Assembly (NCBI GenBank): GCA_027186245.1
Contig: CP114499.1
Location: forward strand, 1,493,001 to 1,557,000
DNA from: Coriaria nepalensis
Lineage: Eukaryota; Streptophyta; Magnoliopsida; Cucurbitales; Coriariaceae
Direction: 5' to 3'
Length of the DNA stretch: 64,000 nt
Of this stretch, positions 11,196 to 23,784 are shown piece by piece. Numbering within the stretch: position 1 is the stretch's first letter; each line of letters starts with the position of its first letter. Under the pieces are notes generated by a model. The model was not told the origin of the DNA and did no database searches. It saw only the letters and a list, made by a program, of their open reading frames with translations. The translations under genes were made by a program, and so were the position numbers.

Positions 11196-11999
11196 CCGCT
11201 TTCATGGTGGGTACAGAGAGAGAGAGAGAGTATTGATTTGCAGATTTTAGGGTTTTGGAGGATTAAATGGGGAAGTAGAGGAGGAAAACAGAGAAGTAGA
11301 AAGAAGAACAAGAAGAAAGAAAATAAACGAAAGGAAAAGAAACGAGGAAGAGGAAGAAGAAGTAAAGAGTGTTCTTACCCCCTTTAGCATGTGAAATTGA
11401 TATTTTCGTTATAATTTATTATACTCGCACCTTTGGCGCGTCAGTCTCTCTGCTTCGTTCCCACCACCGCCACTTGGCGGCAGTTATGTCGAGTTGCATT
11501 TCCGTGAGGAGCATATTTCGTTGTTTTTTCTTTTTATATTTTATTTTCCTTTAAATTAAAATTCATTTCTGTAAGAATATCTTATTCCTGTAATTGTAAT
11601 TATTAACACATCATCCTACTTAATCAATGCATTATTACTCCCAATAAACATTAATTTTAGGTATTGCTCTCTTATTTCAAAAAAATTATATATAGAAACT
11701 CTAAATTAGGGCAAGATACTATATATATATATATATATTCCCGAGCGAGTTAGTGTTATATAAATTATAAGATAATAAGATATTATTATTGAGCTATCAT
11801 TTTATTATCGAATTTAAGTCGATTAAAAATGAAAGTTTAACATAATATTAAGATAAGAACCGATTAGAATAATTAAGAATGATTGCCTAAAAACCAAACA
11901 AAATATATTTGGGCACCATTGATATGATCAATCTGAAACCCCAAACAATATGTACTTATAATATATAATTACTACTTATTATACTTGATATGCATATAT
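11196..11999. other. ARM-gene leader (GA-rich) and AT-rich intergenic sequence
   Basis: The first 180 bases are strongly GA/CT-biased, as in plant 5' UTRs, and read as leader of the minus-strand ARM gene. The rest is AT-rich with an (AT)n run near 11722-11738; no gene is seen. Confidence 0.5.
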
Positions 12000-12085
12000 A
12001 CACCACATTTCAACTTTATTTATAGTACTAGCTATTTAGCTACCCACATGTTGTTTCCTTTTGCTTTGTATATTTTCAACGATAT
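12000..12085 (+). repeat. Left arm of a long-range inverted repeat
   Basis: The core TTTATAGTACTAGCTATTTAGCTA is followed by CCACATGTTGT and then CTTTTGCTTT(G/A)TATATTTTC. It matches the reverse complement of 14312-14395 over about 85 bases with only scattered differences. Confidence 0.8.
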
Positions 12086-14311
12086 TTGAAGATAGAGAGA
12101 ATATATGCTAAGGGATATAGAAGGGGACCAATATTAAGGCTTCACCACTTTGATCATCTTTCTGCATGTGTGCATGCATGAGAGACACTATAGATTCGAT
12201 ACAAGAAAGAAGAGGAAGAAGGGTCAAACTGAAAAATGACCAAAATATATCTTTCATGGGGTCGACCTTTAAGGCAAATTTCCAACTCATGCCACATGCC
12301 GTAGTGGATTTTGTCAACTTACTTATATAACCTCTATAGTCGGTCTTCTCCAATCGGACTTTGTTGACTTACTATTCTCTCCAACCCGATATAACTTAAT
12401 TCTTAGAGAAGGTAGGTTTCATTTTCATATATCAAATGCATGCATTTTGACTATATTTTATTTGTGATAATTAATTACATAATTTTTGTTTATGCAATAA
12501 GAAAGATAATACAATTTATAGGGATATAATTACATATTTTGATTTACTCAAACTAATAAGGTGTATATAATTATAAATATAATATCATTGTAAGATTAAG
12601 AACGCTACAATATTTTTTATTTTTATTTTTTTTAAATTTCTATAAGTTATTTCCTATATAAAATGTTTTTAATCAATTAAAAAACTTGTGCATTGAACAT
12701 AAATACAAAAAAAAAAAAAAATCTCTTAAATATTAATTTAAAAGTAAATTATCACTTTCGTTTCGTTTCTCTATTTAGTTTACATCTCTCTATATTTAAA
12801 TATTAATTCAAAAATTAAATTATTATTTTTCTTTAAAGGATTTAATTAATCATGATAAATTTTTAATTTTTAATTTAACTATATATTATATGATTATTCA
12901 TCATATTAATATATCATTCTATAATAAATATAATCTATCCATAAACATTCTTTAAAAAAATTAGAAAAGGAAAAAAAAATAAGGATTTTTTTTTATCAAA
13001 AATAAAAATAAATAAAAAGATTAAAATAATAATTTATTTATTTTTTTGATTTAATTTTAATTTATTTTAATTTATCCAGTCATTATATACAAGCAACTTG
13101 ACCATTTCCAAAGTGGCGAGAAGTCCAAACATCTTGAAAATGGAAGAAACCTCATTAGGGTCCAATAAATAAGAAAAGTGGGCGTTGACGCGTGTGAAAG
13201 GGGCTAGGGGCATTTTCGTCTTACAATGTAAAAAATACTCCGATTGACGCGCTATATGACTGAGTTTACATTTATAAATCCAATGATTCCATAAAAAAAA
13301 AAAAGGCAGGTTACAAAAGACACAAAACGAAAAAACAAAAACCGGAAAGAAAAATGAAAACTAAAACGTTAAAAAGACGGTGGTGACAGATTGTAGGTCA
13401 CAGGCTAATGATTTTTAAGTAATCACAAGCTACAAAATGATCGGACGGTTGAGAATGATCTGTGACAGGAAACGTGAAAGAAAGGAACTGAGCGGGTAAT
13501 TAATTGAAAAAGGGGGAAGCAATTTAGGAAGTCACGCTGTCGGTACAAATAAAAAGGTACTTACTACTCCTGTCTTGATTTGATTAATAAGATTATTATT
13601 GTAGAACTGGATGTAGTGGAGCCCACTCTCCATCCAACTCACCACCAGCTCCGGCTCAATTTCCCAACAATTCTTCACATTTTCACGCGACTTCGTCCCG
13701 CGTGTGCTTTACTTCCCTCTAAGCAACTCAATTTTACTTTTTCTGAGGTCAAAGGGAAAGGAAGGATTTCATTTAAATAAAAGAAATATAAAATTAAAGA
13801 TTTTTAAATAAATTAAAAATAATGTGAAATAATAATACTTTAATAAGAATCTGATGCTTTTATATCAACTAGTAATTAGGGATGAACTTCAGTTAGACAT
13901 GAGTGTTTCCAACACCCGATTTAAATCATGTGTTAGATTTGGATATTTGACTAGTGCTCATGCCATGTCCCACTGGCTCCAACTGGGTTAGATATGGTTC
14001 GGGTAGGTCGGATATGTGTATTATTTTAATAGACGTGATTTCATACTATTAGTGACTAAACTCAATCCAAAATTATTAATGTTGCTCTCCATGGACTTAG
14101 GCTTAAGACAACGATGAGGAAGTAGGTGAAAGTATGACGTGAGAAATTGATTGTTTGTATAGTATAATTATGTCATGCATCGACTAATATTGAGCCAAGC
14201 TTAGTAATATTCTTCCACATTCATAGCATATTATCTTTTCTTATTGCGTAAACAGCGATTATGTAATTAATTAACGCAAAGAACATAAAATCAATCGCAT
14301 GGAAGCGAAGT
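12086..14311. other. AT-rich interior between inverted-repeat arms
   Basis: About 2.2 kb with no recognisable coding sequence. It includes A/T homopolymers near 12600-13070 and a GGGTTAGATATGGTTCGGGTA-like patch near 13985-14010. Between 13250 and 13560 the sequence is purine-rich. If the flanking arms are true termini, this would be the body of a non-autonomous element. Confidence 0.4.
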
Positions 14312-14395
14312 GAAAATATATAAAGCAAAAGAATACAACATGTGGCTAGCTAAATAGCTAGTACTATAAATACATTTGAAACATCAATGATGTGT
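14312..14395 (-). repeat. Right arm of the long-range inverted repeat
   Basis: It is the reverse-complement partner of 12000-12085 and shares TAGCTAAATAGCTAGTACTA and TATAAAGCAAAAGAATACAA-type words. The arms enclose about 2.2 kb. Confidence 0.8.
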
Positions 14396-14445
14396 GTGTG
14401 AGGTATGAAAGAGCAATAAGTAAACTATTCTTTTGATAAATTCGA

Positions 14446-15060
14446 TTGGTATTATCATGGATTAGTAGTTCAAATTTTAGGTTGACTAAGTTTAAGAGAT
14501 ATTTTAAGATATTTAATATCAAGTCTCGAAAGTTTGGAACTAATATGCCCGTAATGTGGAATTTTATATATTTGATATTGACAAGTGCCCTCCCACATAA
14601 AGAAATAATTAATAATTTTTGTGATCCTTATATTTTATTGAGTAGTTCAGATTGGGATGTACTAAAAAATTTGCATATTTTTTAAAAATATTTTATGATT
14701 ATACAGTTCAATTTTCATGTGTTTATTATCTTATATCTCCTCTTATTTTGCAATCACTTGTTGAAATGACTAGCTTATTTTAAATCTATAAGAATGATGA
14801 AGTGTTTAAACCTATTATTCAAAAAATGGTTCAAAATTTAAAAAAATTGGATGGAAATTCATTTTTTATATACTTTTGCTTCTATATTAGATCATATGGT
14901 TAAATTACAAATTCTAACAAATACTCTTATATTTATGAGTCAGCATATAAATATTGATTATTTTTCCATTATTACTAACGTTACTAACAAGTTATATAAA
15001 GTGTTTGGTCTTTATGATGATACGCACAATTATTTGTGGCAATATACACAAGAATGACCC
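14446..15060 (+). pseudogene. hAT transposase fragment, copy 1
   Basis: Two broken frames (14446-14682 and 14851-15054) read FGTNMPVMWNFIYLILTSAL, then SSSDWDVLKNLHIF, then HFLYTFASILDHMVKLQILT. These resemble the region of plant hAT transposases before the dimerisation domain (an RWNSTY-like motif, a DW segment and an ILDPR-like motif). Key positions have decayed; for example MWNFIY stands where the family has an arginine and a serine. No terminal repeats were found. A clearly related copy lies at about 60417-60940 on the same strand. Confidence 0.7.
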
Positions 15061-15374
15061 AAAACTGAAGGATTTGTAAGAAACACTTACCGATATAGGA
15101 CAACATAAGTATGCTTATTGTTTGTTCAGCTTGAGATTTAATGTTATTGATATGAATGCAATATAGCATGCTGAATATTGAGTTGATTGCGTGGTGCTGT
15201 ATATTTATAAAGCATGTTGGAATTGAGTTTATATTACTTGAATATATACCTTGTCCAAAAAGTATTGAATGCACCATCAATTTTCATGTAAAAGCAACTA
15301 AGAGAAATGTTATTATTTAAATTAATTAGTGTGATGTTTGACATGACATAAACATAATATTATAATGAGGTACT

Positions 15375-16374
15375 GCTTGTTAGGGCGGACTGAGCAGAGT
15401 CGCTGACCTTAGAAATTTTACTAGATCAAGGCTGACTGAGAGAGGTTGCTGATTCGAGAAGTGATCTGATCAGGGATGACTAAGTAGAGTCGCTGATCTC
15501 ATATATTATTGATCATAGAGAACCATAGATGACAGATGTATCGGCGGCAGCATCCTCAAGACCCATAGTAAAAGAAAGAGCATTTCATTTCTATAAAAAT
15601 ATTTAGAAGAATTTACATAACTATTCAATCAAGTTGATTTCAAAATGTATTATAACTATATTTTTTGCATGTGATAAGTTTTAGTATGTTACAAACTTCT
15701 CTCTTTCATGGGGCCATGACTCAAAGAGAGAAAGTTATTATAAGACGTGCTAGGAGTACGCATCAAGTAGAAGACATGCCAGGAGTATGCACATGAAAGT
15801 GTCAGTACTCACACAAGGCTAGTTTGTATTGTAATAAGAGTATTATTGTTTTTAATTTATTTAAAAATAACACATACATGAGCATTTGTGTGAGTTTTAT
15901 TTTCTATTACAACTGGTTTACATGATATGCATGTGAGCTAAAAAAGGGAAAGTCAGTAGTTTGCTGACTGGGTGAATAAAGTGTGATCGATCTAATGTGA
16001 AGTACATATGAACCCGACCTGTGAAGAGACAGAAAAGATTTAAAAATAAAATTTTGGGAGGCCTTCAAATGTATTTTGAGAAGTCTCTAAAAGTAGCACT
16101 TTATTTTATTAATAAAATTGTAAATATTATCATGTTTATATGTTATGTATATAAATTTTATATATAATGTACTATGTTTTATTTTAATATTGTTGCCGAG
16201 ATGGATTTAAACAGAGTTTTGAGAAAGTTCAAAGTTTTTCGTATCTTTACCAAAGGATTCCGAATTAGTTAGATATGTAATGCTCCCTTGGATTATATTT
16301 GAAGGAAAATAAAAATATTTATTTTCTCAAAGGTATTCGATAAGCAACAATGTTGCCAGTAGGAGGGGCGTTAT
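15375..16374 (+). repeat. Probable Ty3/gypsy 5' LTR region
   Basis: The stretch before the primer-binding site ends GGGGCGTTATA, resembling the usual gypsy LTR end GGCGTTACA with one change. It has a cluster of imperfect direct repeats near 15385-15505, three copies of GACTGAGCAGAGTCGCTGA-like sequence 46 and 44 bases apart. A second pair lies near 15745-15800 (GTGCTAGGAGTACGCAT and ATGCCAGGAGTATGCAC). The left boundary near TGCTTGTTAGGG is a guess. Confidence 0.45.
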
Positions 16375-16378
16375 AGTT

Positions 16379-16390
16379 TGGTATCAGAGC
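16379..16390 (+). other. Retrotransposon primer-binding site (initiator Met tRNA type)
   Basis: TGGTATCAGAGC is complementary to the plant initiator Met tRNA 3' end. It lies between the LTR-like region and the gag-like frame, in the order expected for a plus-strand gypsy element. Confidence 0.8.
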
Positions 16391-16559
16391 CGAGGCTGAA
16401 GTGTTTATGTATACAAAACCCATATGTACATGACATGCAGGTAACAACTTCATTAACTGTAAGTATAACAGCCTTAGAGTAACGATTCAATTTAATTTTG
16501 AATCTAACTGCTATTTGGATTTTTGTAAGGATTTAGGATACCTGCACTAGATAATGTCA

Positions 16560-18675
16560 TAAAGTAGTAGACCATCGTCATCTCAGGAACCTCAAAAAGT
16601 TGATATTTATGTGGATAGGGTGACTAGATATTCTGAGGACGCTTATATTGTAAGAGTTTTTAATGACACAAATATGCTAGTGTATGATGGAATGGGAGAC
16701 TATAATAAGCTTGACCATTGGCTTTTTGAGATAGAAATAATATTTAGGGCATTAGGATTTAGAAGAGGTATATGGACAGTATTAGCCCTTAAACAATTGC
16801 GAGAGGAAGAATTTGCAACGTGATATGATTCTATACACCTAGGCACATTTTGTAATAATATCAAACTTAGGTTTGGCTTAGTAAAAGTATCCTCTTTAGA
16901 AGACGATTATGAAGATAACCCTAAGAAAGATCCGGAAGAGGATCTTGATGTAGCTTGATTTGAGTGGTTCATCACCTTGGTCATGATGTGGAAAAGGTTG
17001 GAGGGCGAGTTTATACATGACTATATAAATGGGTTTGAAATGAGCTTGCTCCCTGAGATGTCAATCCATTCTTAGAAGAAGAGAGGTGTCGAATATTTTA
17101 GGGTGGAGTTCTTGCGAGGATTAGAGCCTGTATATATTACCAATCCAAGGATTATTACCGCCTAAAAACTGAAGTTGTATACGTCACAAATACGAAGATA
17201 ATAAATAGAGATGAACATTGGACTGTAACTCCTGACATGTATGATATGATGTTTTAGGTGTAGTTTCATCAGACCCTATGTGAATCCTAAATGTTGCCTA
17301 CAGACATAGCTGAAAAACACGCTAGGATAAATATTTTGAAAATTTTTGGTGATGTAAATGTTACTCATCTAATATATATGTTTTCAAGCAAAATATTTAG
17401 CACGACGGTACCCACAAGAGATGCATTGATAACATCTTAATGGCTGCGGACTATCCCTTAAAATTAGAGAGTATGAAATTATTTACAAATCTTGTATTAG
17501 CTATCCAAGTATAATGCCACAATAAATTGTCGAAAGAAGAGAGTAATATTCTAACTACCAAGAGAAGAAAAGTTTGAATTCATTAGTGATTCAAGGAGGA
17601 GACGAATTTCATTGGTATCTAAAGTTAAATCAACAAAATTACTAAAGAGTGGTTGTGTTGGATATTTTGCTAGTGTAGTGGATACTAGCTGAGAAAAACA
17701 ACTAACACTTGAAGATGTTCATATAATTTGTAACTTTCTTGGAGTTTTTCCATAAGAGTTACCAGAACTTCCCCCAGACCATGAGATTAAATTTGAAATA
17801 GACTTGGCATCAGGAACTGTACCAATCTCAAAAGCTGCATATCGTATGGCGCTAAAAGAACTGAAGGAACTTAAGAAATAGTTACAAGAACTACTTGAGA
17901 AAAGCCAAATTCGTCTAAGTTTTTCACCTTAGGGAGCACATGTGTTAGTTGTGAAAAAGAAAGATAGATCGATGAAGATGTGCATACGCTTTAAGGGAGA
18001 TTAATAAGGTAAACATAAAAAACAAATATCCACTACCACGAATAGACGATTTGTTCGATCAACTCCAATGGGCTTCAGTAGTCTCAAAGATTGATTTGTG
18101 ATCTGAGAGTCTGGCATCTCAAAAATAGCTTTTTAGATACATTATGGGCATTATGAATTTCTCGTGATGTCATTCAGACTGATTAATGCTCTAGCCGCCT
18201 TTATGGATTTGATGAATCAAGTGTTTAAAGTATTTCAAAGCCTAAGGAGGAGCACGTAGAACACTTGAAAATGATGTTGCAAACACTAAGAGATCATCTA
18301 TTTCATGCCAAATTTAAGAAGTGTAAATTTTGGTTTGATCGAGTCACTTTTCTAGGGCACGTTGTTTTTAAAGATGAAATTTTAGTAGATCCATCTAAGA
18401 TAGAAGCAGTAAATAATTGGTGTAGGCTAACGAACGCCTCAAAATTGTGAAGTTTCATAGGATTAGTGGATTATTACTCACAATTTATGGAAGGATTTTT
18501 CAGAATAGTTACCCTACTCACTAGACTTATTCGTAAAGGTTACAAGTTTGAGTGGTCGGAAGCTTACGAAGAAAGCTTTTAAGAGTTAAAGCAAAAGTTA
18601 ACAAGTATACCCATTCTTACCATTTCAGAAAATGAAGATGGATTAGTAATATATAATAATGAATATGGTTTAGGA
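16560..18675 (+). pseudogene. Ty3/gypsy retrotransposon remnant (gag and partial RT)
   Basis: The gag-like start (16611-16819) reads DYNKLDHWLFEIEIIFRALG with further broken frames to about 17100. RT sequence follows from about 17750: [34 protein letters not shown], then [14 protein letters not shown] and [12 protein letters not shown]. Next come a region reading [11 protein letters not shown], the segment KKCKFWFDRVTFLGHVVFKDEI (18265-18447) and an RNase H onset near FIGLVDYYSQF. Stops interrupt every block, the catalytic YxDD region is missing or scrambled, and the protease is not recognisable. The element ends abruptly near 18675, without integrase or 3' LTR. It is an inactive, internally deleted copy. 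Confidence 0.85.
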
Positions 18676-19692
18676 AAAAAATTTCCCTTTTAATTTACTA
18701 ATGGAGTGAAAATTTTATTTCTACTTCATCCACCCAAAACATACATAAACTTCTTAATGTACTTACCTACTCATCCAAAACATTTAAGTTGATTGGGTGT
18801 AGTAGATTTAAGTTTTTACTTACCTACTCATCCAAGGTGTCTTGGTATGATTGGGTGCAGTAGATTTCCCTCTGCCCCTCAATCACTTGTTAAAAACATC
18901 TATATATCTATACATATTAATATTATTCGGGATTAAAATTAAATTGATCTTAATTCCAATCTTCAATATCAAGATCGATACCAATACCTCATACATAAGT
19001 GAAAATAGGGGGGGGGGGGGGCAGTGAGGGCTGGGACCACCCACCCTCTATTCATACCTTAAACTTTTGCCTAAATTTAATTCCGATTGATAAGTTATTT
19101 ATAAATGATTGGTAAATAATTAACAAAAGTTATGTTTACTTATTGGCCAAGGATGCTATATTAAAAAAAAAAATTATAATAAGAGATTTTAGGTTCAAAT
19201 CTTAGTCTTCTCATTACTGATGAGGGTCAATAATCTAATGCCTAAAGTGACATAGTGGTTGAACATCCCATCCCACGTGAGCGTATCGATCGATATAATA
19301 TTATATAAAAGGGGAGGTTTTCTCTAAATTCTGAAAAGTTTAAAGGTTTATTTCTTGATTAAATAGTTTAGGGCTTGATTTCTAGTTTTCTCAAAGTTCA
19401 AGGGGTGATTTCGAATTTACTACATCCAAAAATCACCCAAGAATTTATTTATTTCTAATAATTCCCTTATCAAATGATTTTTAATTTCTTTTTTCAAGTT
19501 CAGGGGAGATTTTCCTTCACCGCGTTCTCTCGCTAGGAATTTCTGAATTCCTTTTCCTTTCCGGATAATCTCCCTTGAAATCCGACAAATCCTTCTTCCA
19601 CCTCCGAAACGGATCTCTCCTCTCCGCCTTCCAGCTAAATCGCCATTGTTAACGAAGCTTCAGAATTGGCGGCAAAGAAGGATACGGTGAAA
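18676..19692. other. Intergenic: 57-bp duplication, poly-G tract, LCB2 upstream region
   Basis: Two imperfect 57-base units (starting at 18761 and 18818) share ACTTACCTACTCATCCAA and GATTGGGTG(T/C)AGTAGATTT. A run of 14 G lies at 19008-19021. The stretch 19500-19692 is CT-rich and is probably the LCB2 promoter and 5' UTR. No gene is seen. Confidence 0.6.
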
Positions 19693-22600
19693 ATGATTAC
19701 TATTCCTTACTTGACCGCTTTGACCACCTATTTCAGCTATGGATTACTCTTTGCCTTCGGCCAATTTCGTGACTTCTTCAGAAAAATCTTCGATTGGTGG
19801 AATGCTAGCAATCTTCAAGTTTGTCTTCCATCTTCTTCTTCTTCTTCTTTTCTTCTCTTTCTCCTTTTATTTTCTATTTTGTATGCAGAGGGAGGAATTA
19901 TTAGTTGTATCTCTCGCTTTTTTAGGGTTATGCGCCGATCTGCTTAGGGCTTGAGGATTTCTATATTCGTCGTCTGTATCTCCGCATTCAGGTGTGGTTT
20001 CGAATTTCCATCTTTTCGATTTACAGCTTTGAATATAATATAAAATCATTATGGAATCGAACAAGTATATGGTACTGATCTTTTCTAATTGCTTTCGTTA
20101 TCGAGATCAATTGAAGTTCTAGCAACTTATGATCTATCTGGTCTGGACAATATAAGATTTACTCGAATTGGGTTTCTTAAGGCTCTTTTGAAGATGAAGC
20201 ACATTCCTGACATTTTCATTAGCTTGATTCATGTTTACAATTTGACTTCTTTTATATCCTTGGTCTATCACCCCTTTTAATGTCTCCATAATCGTTGTTC
20301 CAATTATAATTGGATAGCTGTATAGAAGTTGACTACAGGCTTTTTGAATTTTGACACCGGATACGAATACTTGTTACTTTCTTATAATGAGATTCATATT
20401 GGAACTAGTCTTCTTTTATATGCTCTTAATATGAATTAGTCTTCTTTTATATGCTCTCTCTGCAGGACTGTTTTGGACGTCCAATTGCAAGTGCTCCTGA
20501 TGCTTGGTTTGACGTGGTAGAGCGTTACTCCAATGACAATAATAAGACACTAAAGTGAGTCTTTCTGGCTTTTCATTGCAAAGCACCTTTTCAATCGGGC
20601 TGTGAGATGATTCAATTTTGTTTATTGGTTTTTCTAAATGCATCTAATGCAGGCGAACGACTAAGATGAGTAGGTGCCTTAACTTGGGATCGTACAATTA
20701 TCTAGGCTTTGCTGCAGCAGATGAATATTGCACACCTCGTGTAGTGGAGACACTAAACAGGTTTTCTCAAAGTACCTGTAGTACTCGGGTTGATGGAGGT
20801 ACTGGTGGAGTTTTTCTTCATGTCCTCCTTCATGTTTGAGGTATATTCTAATACTGTTTTTGCATTAGGAACTACAATCCTGCATACCGAATTGGAGCAG
20901 TGTGTTGCAGATTTTGTTGGAAAGCCTGCTGCAGTAGTAACGGGTATGGGTTATGTGACGAACTCGGCTATCCTTCCTGTCCTTATTGGGAGGGTATGTA
21001 GATTAAGTAATTGAGTTTCCACTATCAAGGACTCATATGTGAATTACCCATTTCCAATGCTTCCATTTTATTTCTTACATTGCAGGGTGGATTGATAATT
21101 AGCGATTCATTGAACCATAATTCTATTGTTAATGGCGCTCGTGGATCAGGAGCTACAATCCGAGTATTCCAACATAATAGTAAGTTGTATAAGGCTTCAG
21201 TGTTTTTGGATCACATATATGGCTCATAATAGTAAGTAGTATAAGGCTTCAATGTTTTTGGATCGCATATATGGTTCTTTGAATTTACTTATGAGTTCTT
21301 ATATGTATTGCCCCCTTGTTTTGTCTTTTAGCTCCATCTGACTTGGAGAGAGTTTTGAGAGAGCAAGTAGCTGAGGGGCAACCGAGGACACATAGACCTT
21401 GGAAGAAGATTATTGTTGTTGTGGAAGGCATATATAGCATGGAAGGAGAACTCTGCAAACTCCCGGAAATTGTTGCAATCTGCAAGAAGTACAAGGTGAT
21501 TCCTTCTTGTTAATAATAAGTTGGGATTTTGTGAATATTTCAGAAATTGATAATTATGATCATTGTTAGCTCTGGTGAATTATATTACTTTGATGTACCT
21601 GCACTTTGAGATTTCATCCCCTACTCTAAATCCTAGAAAAATGAGGAAAGTGAATATGGGCCTTTGGGGAGAACTGAAATGGATTGTGTTAGTTGAATCA
21701 TAGATTTTGCTCTTAGTAGAGACTACACTAGAGCTGAAAGCTCATATTTGATGTTTTTTTGGCACATCTCAACAAAGATCCTTGTTTCAGTGGCTATGTT
21801 TTTCTATATTCTATAGGCATATGTCTATTTGGATGAGGCTCACAGCATCGGCGCTGTTGGAAAATCAGGAAGAGGTGTTTGTGAACTGTTAGGAGTGGAC
21901 ACAGCTGATGTAGATATCATGATGGGAACCTTTACTAAATCATTTGGCTCATGTGGAGGTTACATCGCCGGATCCAAGGTTTTTTACTCGCACTCTTTGC
22001 TTAAGTACACAATTAATGATTGCTGTAAGGTGAATCTATGACACTGATTGCAATTAATGATTCTGAGTGTCTGTCATACCAGAATAGGCTACCATAGTCA
22101 TGGAGGATACAATCATAATTGAGCAATATGATTATATCCTTCTATTCAATGGAGAAGTGAAAGCTTGAAACATTTACATCAAATTAGCATGAATGGGAAT
22201 ATCCTGTCATTTTCTGGAAGAAGTGAGTAGGTTGTATTAATATTTTGTCACCCCATATGTTAACCTATCGATTGAGGAATTGATGCATCCGTTTGTTCTA
22301 GGGTAGTACTTGAGTGTAATCCTTCTGAATTCCCTTTTATTATATTTTTCACTCGAAATAAGAAATGATCACCCTTGATTTTTCAGTTATGGACGGTGAG
22401 CTAGGAGCATTATTCTTATATCTCAGGAGTTATTGCATTGTGCCACTGATTTTTATGAGTTCAAATTCTAGGCATTTTCTTTTGTCCTCCGTAATACAAC
22501 GACTTCTTGGTTATTTGCTTTAGGGTCTAGCCTTTCTCATGGATACTACATCTTTGAATTTTGAATTTGAAGTTTCCATTTGCAGGAGCTTATACAATAT

Positions 22601-23784
22601 CTAAAGTTCACTTGTCCGGCCCATCTGTATGCAACATCAATATCTCCTCCAGCAGCTCAACAGATTATTTCTTCCATTAAGGTTATTCTCGGAGAGGACG
22701 GTTCTAGTAGAGGTTTGAAATTTTTATCCTTCTTCCCCGAATAATATTTTGCAGTATTCATTTTTGGCATCCAAAACGGGAAATTCCTGATATATTTACT
22801 TATGAATTTTGTGCAATTTCTATCAAACGTAGGGGCTCAAAAACTTGCAAGAATTCGTGAGAACAGCAACTTTTTTAGGTCCGAGCTACAGAAAATGGGA
22901 TTTGAGGTTCTTGGAGACAATGATTCTCCTGTCATGCCTATCATGCTTTACAATCCTGCCAAAATCCCAGCCTTTTCAAGGGAATGTCTCAAGCAGAATG
23001 TGAGACACTACCACATTAACACACCTGCCCAGAAGTTTTGATGTCATTCTTGACCTAATTCTCTATATCAGACAAATTCCTTAATTTTCCTTTATTATTC
23101 AAATATATTGTTTTTTTGGCTGTTACAGGTTGCTGTTGTAACAGTTGCTTTTCCTGCTACTCCCCTTCTTTTGGCTAGGGCCCGTATTTGCATATCTGCC
23201 GCACATACTAGGGAGGATCTTCTCAAAGCCTTGGAGGTTAATTTTACTGATGATTGTATTTTTTCTCTGCCTTTTACTTCAGTCATATATATATATATAT
23301 ATATATACACCCACACACATTTGATTCACGAATACGTTGTTTTTGGTCCTAGAAATTTTACTATTTTTAACCCATCCTGTACTCCATCTCTCAATTTAGT
23401 CCCTGAAAAGTATCTTGTAGTAAAATTAAGCTAGAAAAACAGTATTGGTAAAAAAAAATTGAGAATGAGTCAAAGTAAAGGAACTAAAACAGTGATTAAT
23501 ACCAAAAGATAACTTCATAATGGCTAGATTCATTTCCCTTGCTGAAGAGAAAATATCTTTCTCTCATTAATATATCTAGAATCTGCATTAATTCTGGTTT
23601 TTTTAATTTAAATGTTTGAAGGGACTTTTCGTATAGAACATTGATTTTTGTTTCCTATAAAATAGAACTTCTTAGATTTAACTTTCTTTAGGTCATTGGT
23701 CGAGTTGGTGATATGGTGGGTATAAAGTACTTCCCAGCTGAGCCCAAGAAGCAGCAGCAGCAAGGAGACCTTAAGATTGAGTAA
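19693..23784 (+). CDS. LCB2: Serine palmitoyltransferase, LCB2 subunit
   Basis: Twelve exons join in frame: 19693-19818, 19926-19991, 20466-20554, 20653-20798, 20869-20993, 21086-21179, 21332-21495, 21817-21978, 22586-22712, 22833-22999, 23129-23236 and 23692-23784. They give 488 residues, against 489 that I recall for Arabidopsis LCB2a. With LCB1 on the endoplasmic reticulum membrane, the enzyme condenses serine and palmitoyl-CoA, the first step of sphingolipid synthesis. The N-terminus [20 protein letters not shown] forms the membrane anchor. The PLP site is intact: [12 protein letters not shown] with lysine 311, preceded by [24 protein letters not shown] and [15 protein letters not shown] segments also match the alpha-oxoamine synthase fold. 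The start is the ATG giving MITIPYL; an upstream in-frame TTG was rejected. Introns 2 and 6 carry short tandem duplications. Confidence 0.96.

Noticed and set aside
19666..19692. Upstream in-frame extension of LCB2
   Set aside because: It starts at TTG, and the ATG at 19693 gives the conserved MITIPYL start.
20790..21014. 74-codon frame in LCB2
   Set aside because: It reads through intron 4 and exon 5; the splice sites explain it.
23108..23434. 108-codon frame
   Set aside because: It contains LCB2 exon 11 with intron read-through on both sides.
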